A program made the translations under genes and the position numbers. Source: Hyphomicrobium_A sp964493785 (GTDB lineage Bacteria; Pseudomonadota; Alphaproteobacteria; Rhizobiales; Hyphomicrobiaceae). From it: a stretch of DNA of 64,000 nucleotides. Under the pieces are notes generated by a model. The model had not been told where the DNA came from, did no database searches, and saw only the letters and a program-made list of their open reading frames with translations. The DNA is taken from contig CAZBPM010000002.1 of assembly GCA_964493785.1 (NCBI GenBank), positions 62,001 through 126,000 of the forward strand, in the 5' to 3' direction. Below, piece after piece: positions 63,421 through 64,000 of the stretch. The number at the start of each line of letters is the position of its first letter. Position 1 is the first letter of the stretch.

Positions 63421-64000
63421 GTGCCCTACATCATCGAAGAACTTATGGACCATAAGCGTCTAGCGGGAATCGATTGTCCTCTGGAGGTCTCGCAAGCTTT
63501 TTTACATCCCATTGCGCGCGGCGAACCGCTGACGCCGGAGCTGCTCGCTCGGAAGCCTGATCCCTACTATATCGAACCGCCCAAAAAGGGCGACCTGCCG
63601 GACATGTTCGACGCCAAGCGCGTCTGGACTGTAAGCCCGAAGGTGAAAAAGATCATCGAGGACCTGGAGCCCGGCATCCATACGTTCATTCCGGTCCAGC
63701 CGATCGTGCGCCGTTCGGGGCGCGGTTTCGGTACCTACTATTTGCTCTACGTCGGGCAAGTGATCGACGCCGTGGTGATCGAAGAGTCCACATTCAGGGG
63801 TGGCCGTCGCGGACGGGCCGGTTTTGAAGTGACACCAATTTTGACGTCCGCCGTTCTTGACGGCCGTCTTATCGAGGGAAAGCATCTCTGGCGCGGTGGT
63901 CTTGAGAAGCTGGGTGGCGGCGGCGACCCTTTCGGATCTTATCGCTTCTGCTCTGACGAACTAAAGCGGCGTCTCGAGGAAGCCAAGGCAGAAGGCTGGC
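63421..64000 (+). CDS. Imm11-type immunity protein (cut by window edge)
   Basis: 193 residues are present; the 3' end lies beyond the window. It resembles the Imm11 family (formerly DUF1629), predicted immunity proteins of polymorphic toxin systems. Seen: a long linker, then KRVWTVSPKVKKIIEDLEPG, HTFIPVQPIVRRSG and GTYYLLYVGQVIDAVV, matching the family beta pattern. The start is GTG at 63421 with GGAG six bases upstream; an ATG at 63445 is less likely. No toxin gene is upstream; it could lie just downstream, out of view. Confidence 0.75.
   Translation, partial: MPYIIEELMDHKRLAGIDCPLEVSQAFLHPIARGEPLTPELLARKPDPYYIEPPKKGDLPDMFDAKRVWTVSPKVKKIIEDLEPGIHTFIPVQPIVRRSGRGFGTYYLLYVGQVIDAVVIEESTFRGGRRGRAGFEVTPILTSAVLDGRLIEGKHLWRGGLEKLGGGGDPFGSYRFCSDELKRRLEEAKAEGW

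Overview
The window is a high-GC, densely coded piece of an alphaproteobacterial chromosome, most likely from the Hyphomicrobiales (Hyphomicrobium-like). This rests on the sequence: the carAB-greA and dnaG-rpoD neighbourhoods, porins with the CCADLEARIEELEATT start, a DnaG without zinc ligands, DUF2865 and ELM1-family proteins, and methylotroph-type genes (MeaB, pseudoazurin, a PQQ-dehydrogenase-associated SoxYZ carrier). A run of ten Ns inside carB shows that it comes from a draft assembly. No insertion sequence, phage, integrase or CRISPR array was seen; one tRNA gene is present.

Layout. 1-8.6 kb: ELM1-family gene (cut by the window edge) divergent from an Lrp/AsnC regulator, then, on the minus strand, carA, two tandem secreted paralogues, carB and greA (pyrimidine/arginine precursor supply and transcript cleavage), and a YqeY protein on the plus strand. 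8.8-13 kb: dnaG-rpoD, ended by a clear intrinsic terminator. 13-21 kb: mixed genes, including a DUF817 membrane protein, a class A beta-lactamase with a carbapenemase-type cysteine pair, a nucleoside deoxyribosyltransferase, a fused SoxYZ-like carrier, a SIMPL protein, a CAT-anticodon tRNA, a methyltransferase and a cyclophilin-fold protein. 21-33 kb: a lipid block with a specialised ketoacyl synthase and acyl carrier protein, an acyl-CoA ligase, a cyclopropane-fatty-acid synthase-type methyltransferase, and the beta-oxidation operon fadE-fadJ-thiolase. 33-37 kb: flavocytochrome-c-type flavoprotein divergent from soxYZ, a membrane protein and a pseudoazurin, together a small sulfur/electron-transfer module. 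37-44 kb: Atm1-type ABC exporter, a secreted coiled-coil protein, a LOG-family hydrolase preceded by a riboswitch-like leader, a DsbB with a 52-residue membrane partner, an M48 'dead' protease and MeaB. 44-53.5 kb: POT transporter, the tightly overlapping operon cysS-GFA-small membrane protein-cimA, a DUF2865 protein, a GNAT acetyltransferase and gltX. 53.6-64 kb: two tandem porins sharing a duplicated leader, nadE, an AEC carrier, a flavodoxin-fold oxidoreductase divergent from its HxlR regulator, class II DAHP synthase, a YbdK-type carboxylate-amine ligase and an Imm11-type immunity gene cut by the right edge.

Most genes are core metabolism. The most unusual signals are the LOG-gene leader at 40631-40693 (hairpin, possible pseudoknot or antiterminator, and a T-tailed terminator ending 19 bases before the start codon), the M48 protein with every HExxH catalytic residue replaced, the beta-lactamase with a Cys69/Cys238-type pair, the secreted gene pair that splits carA from carB, and the duplicated porin leader.
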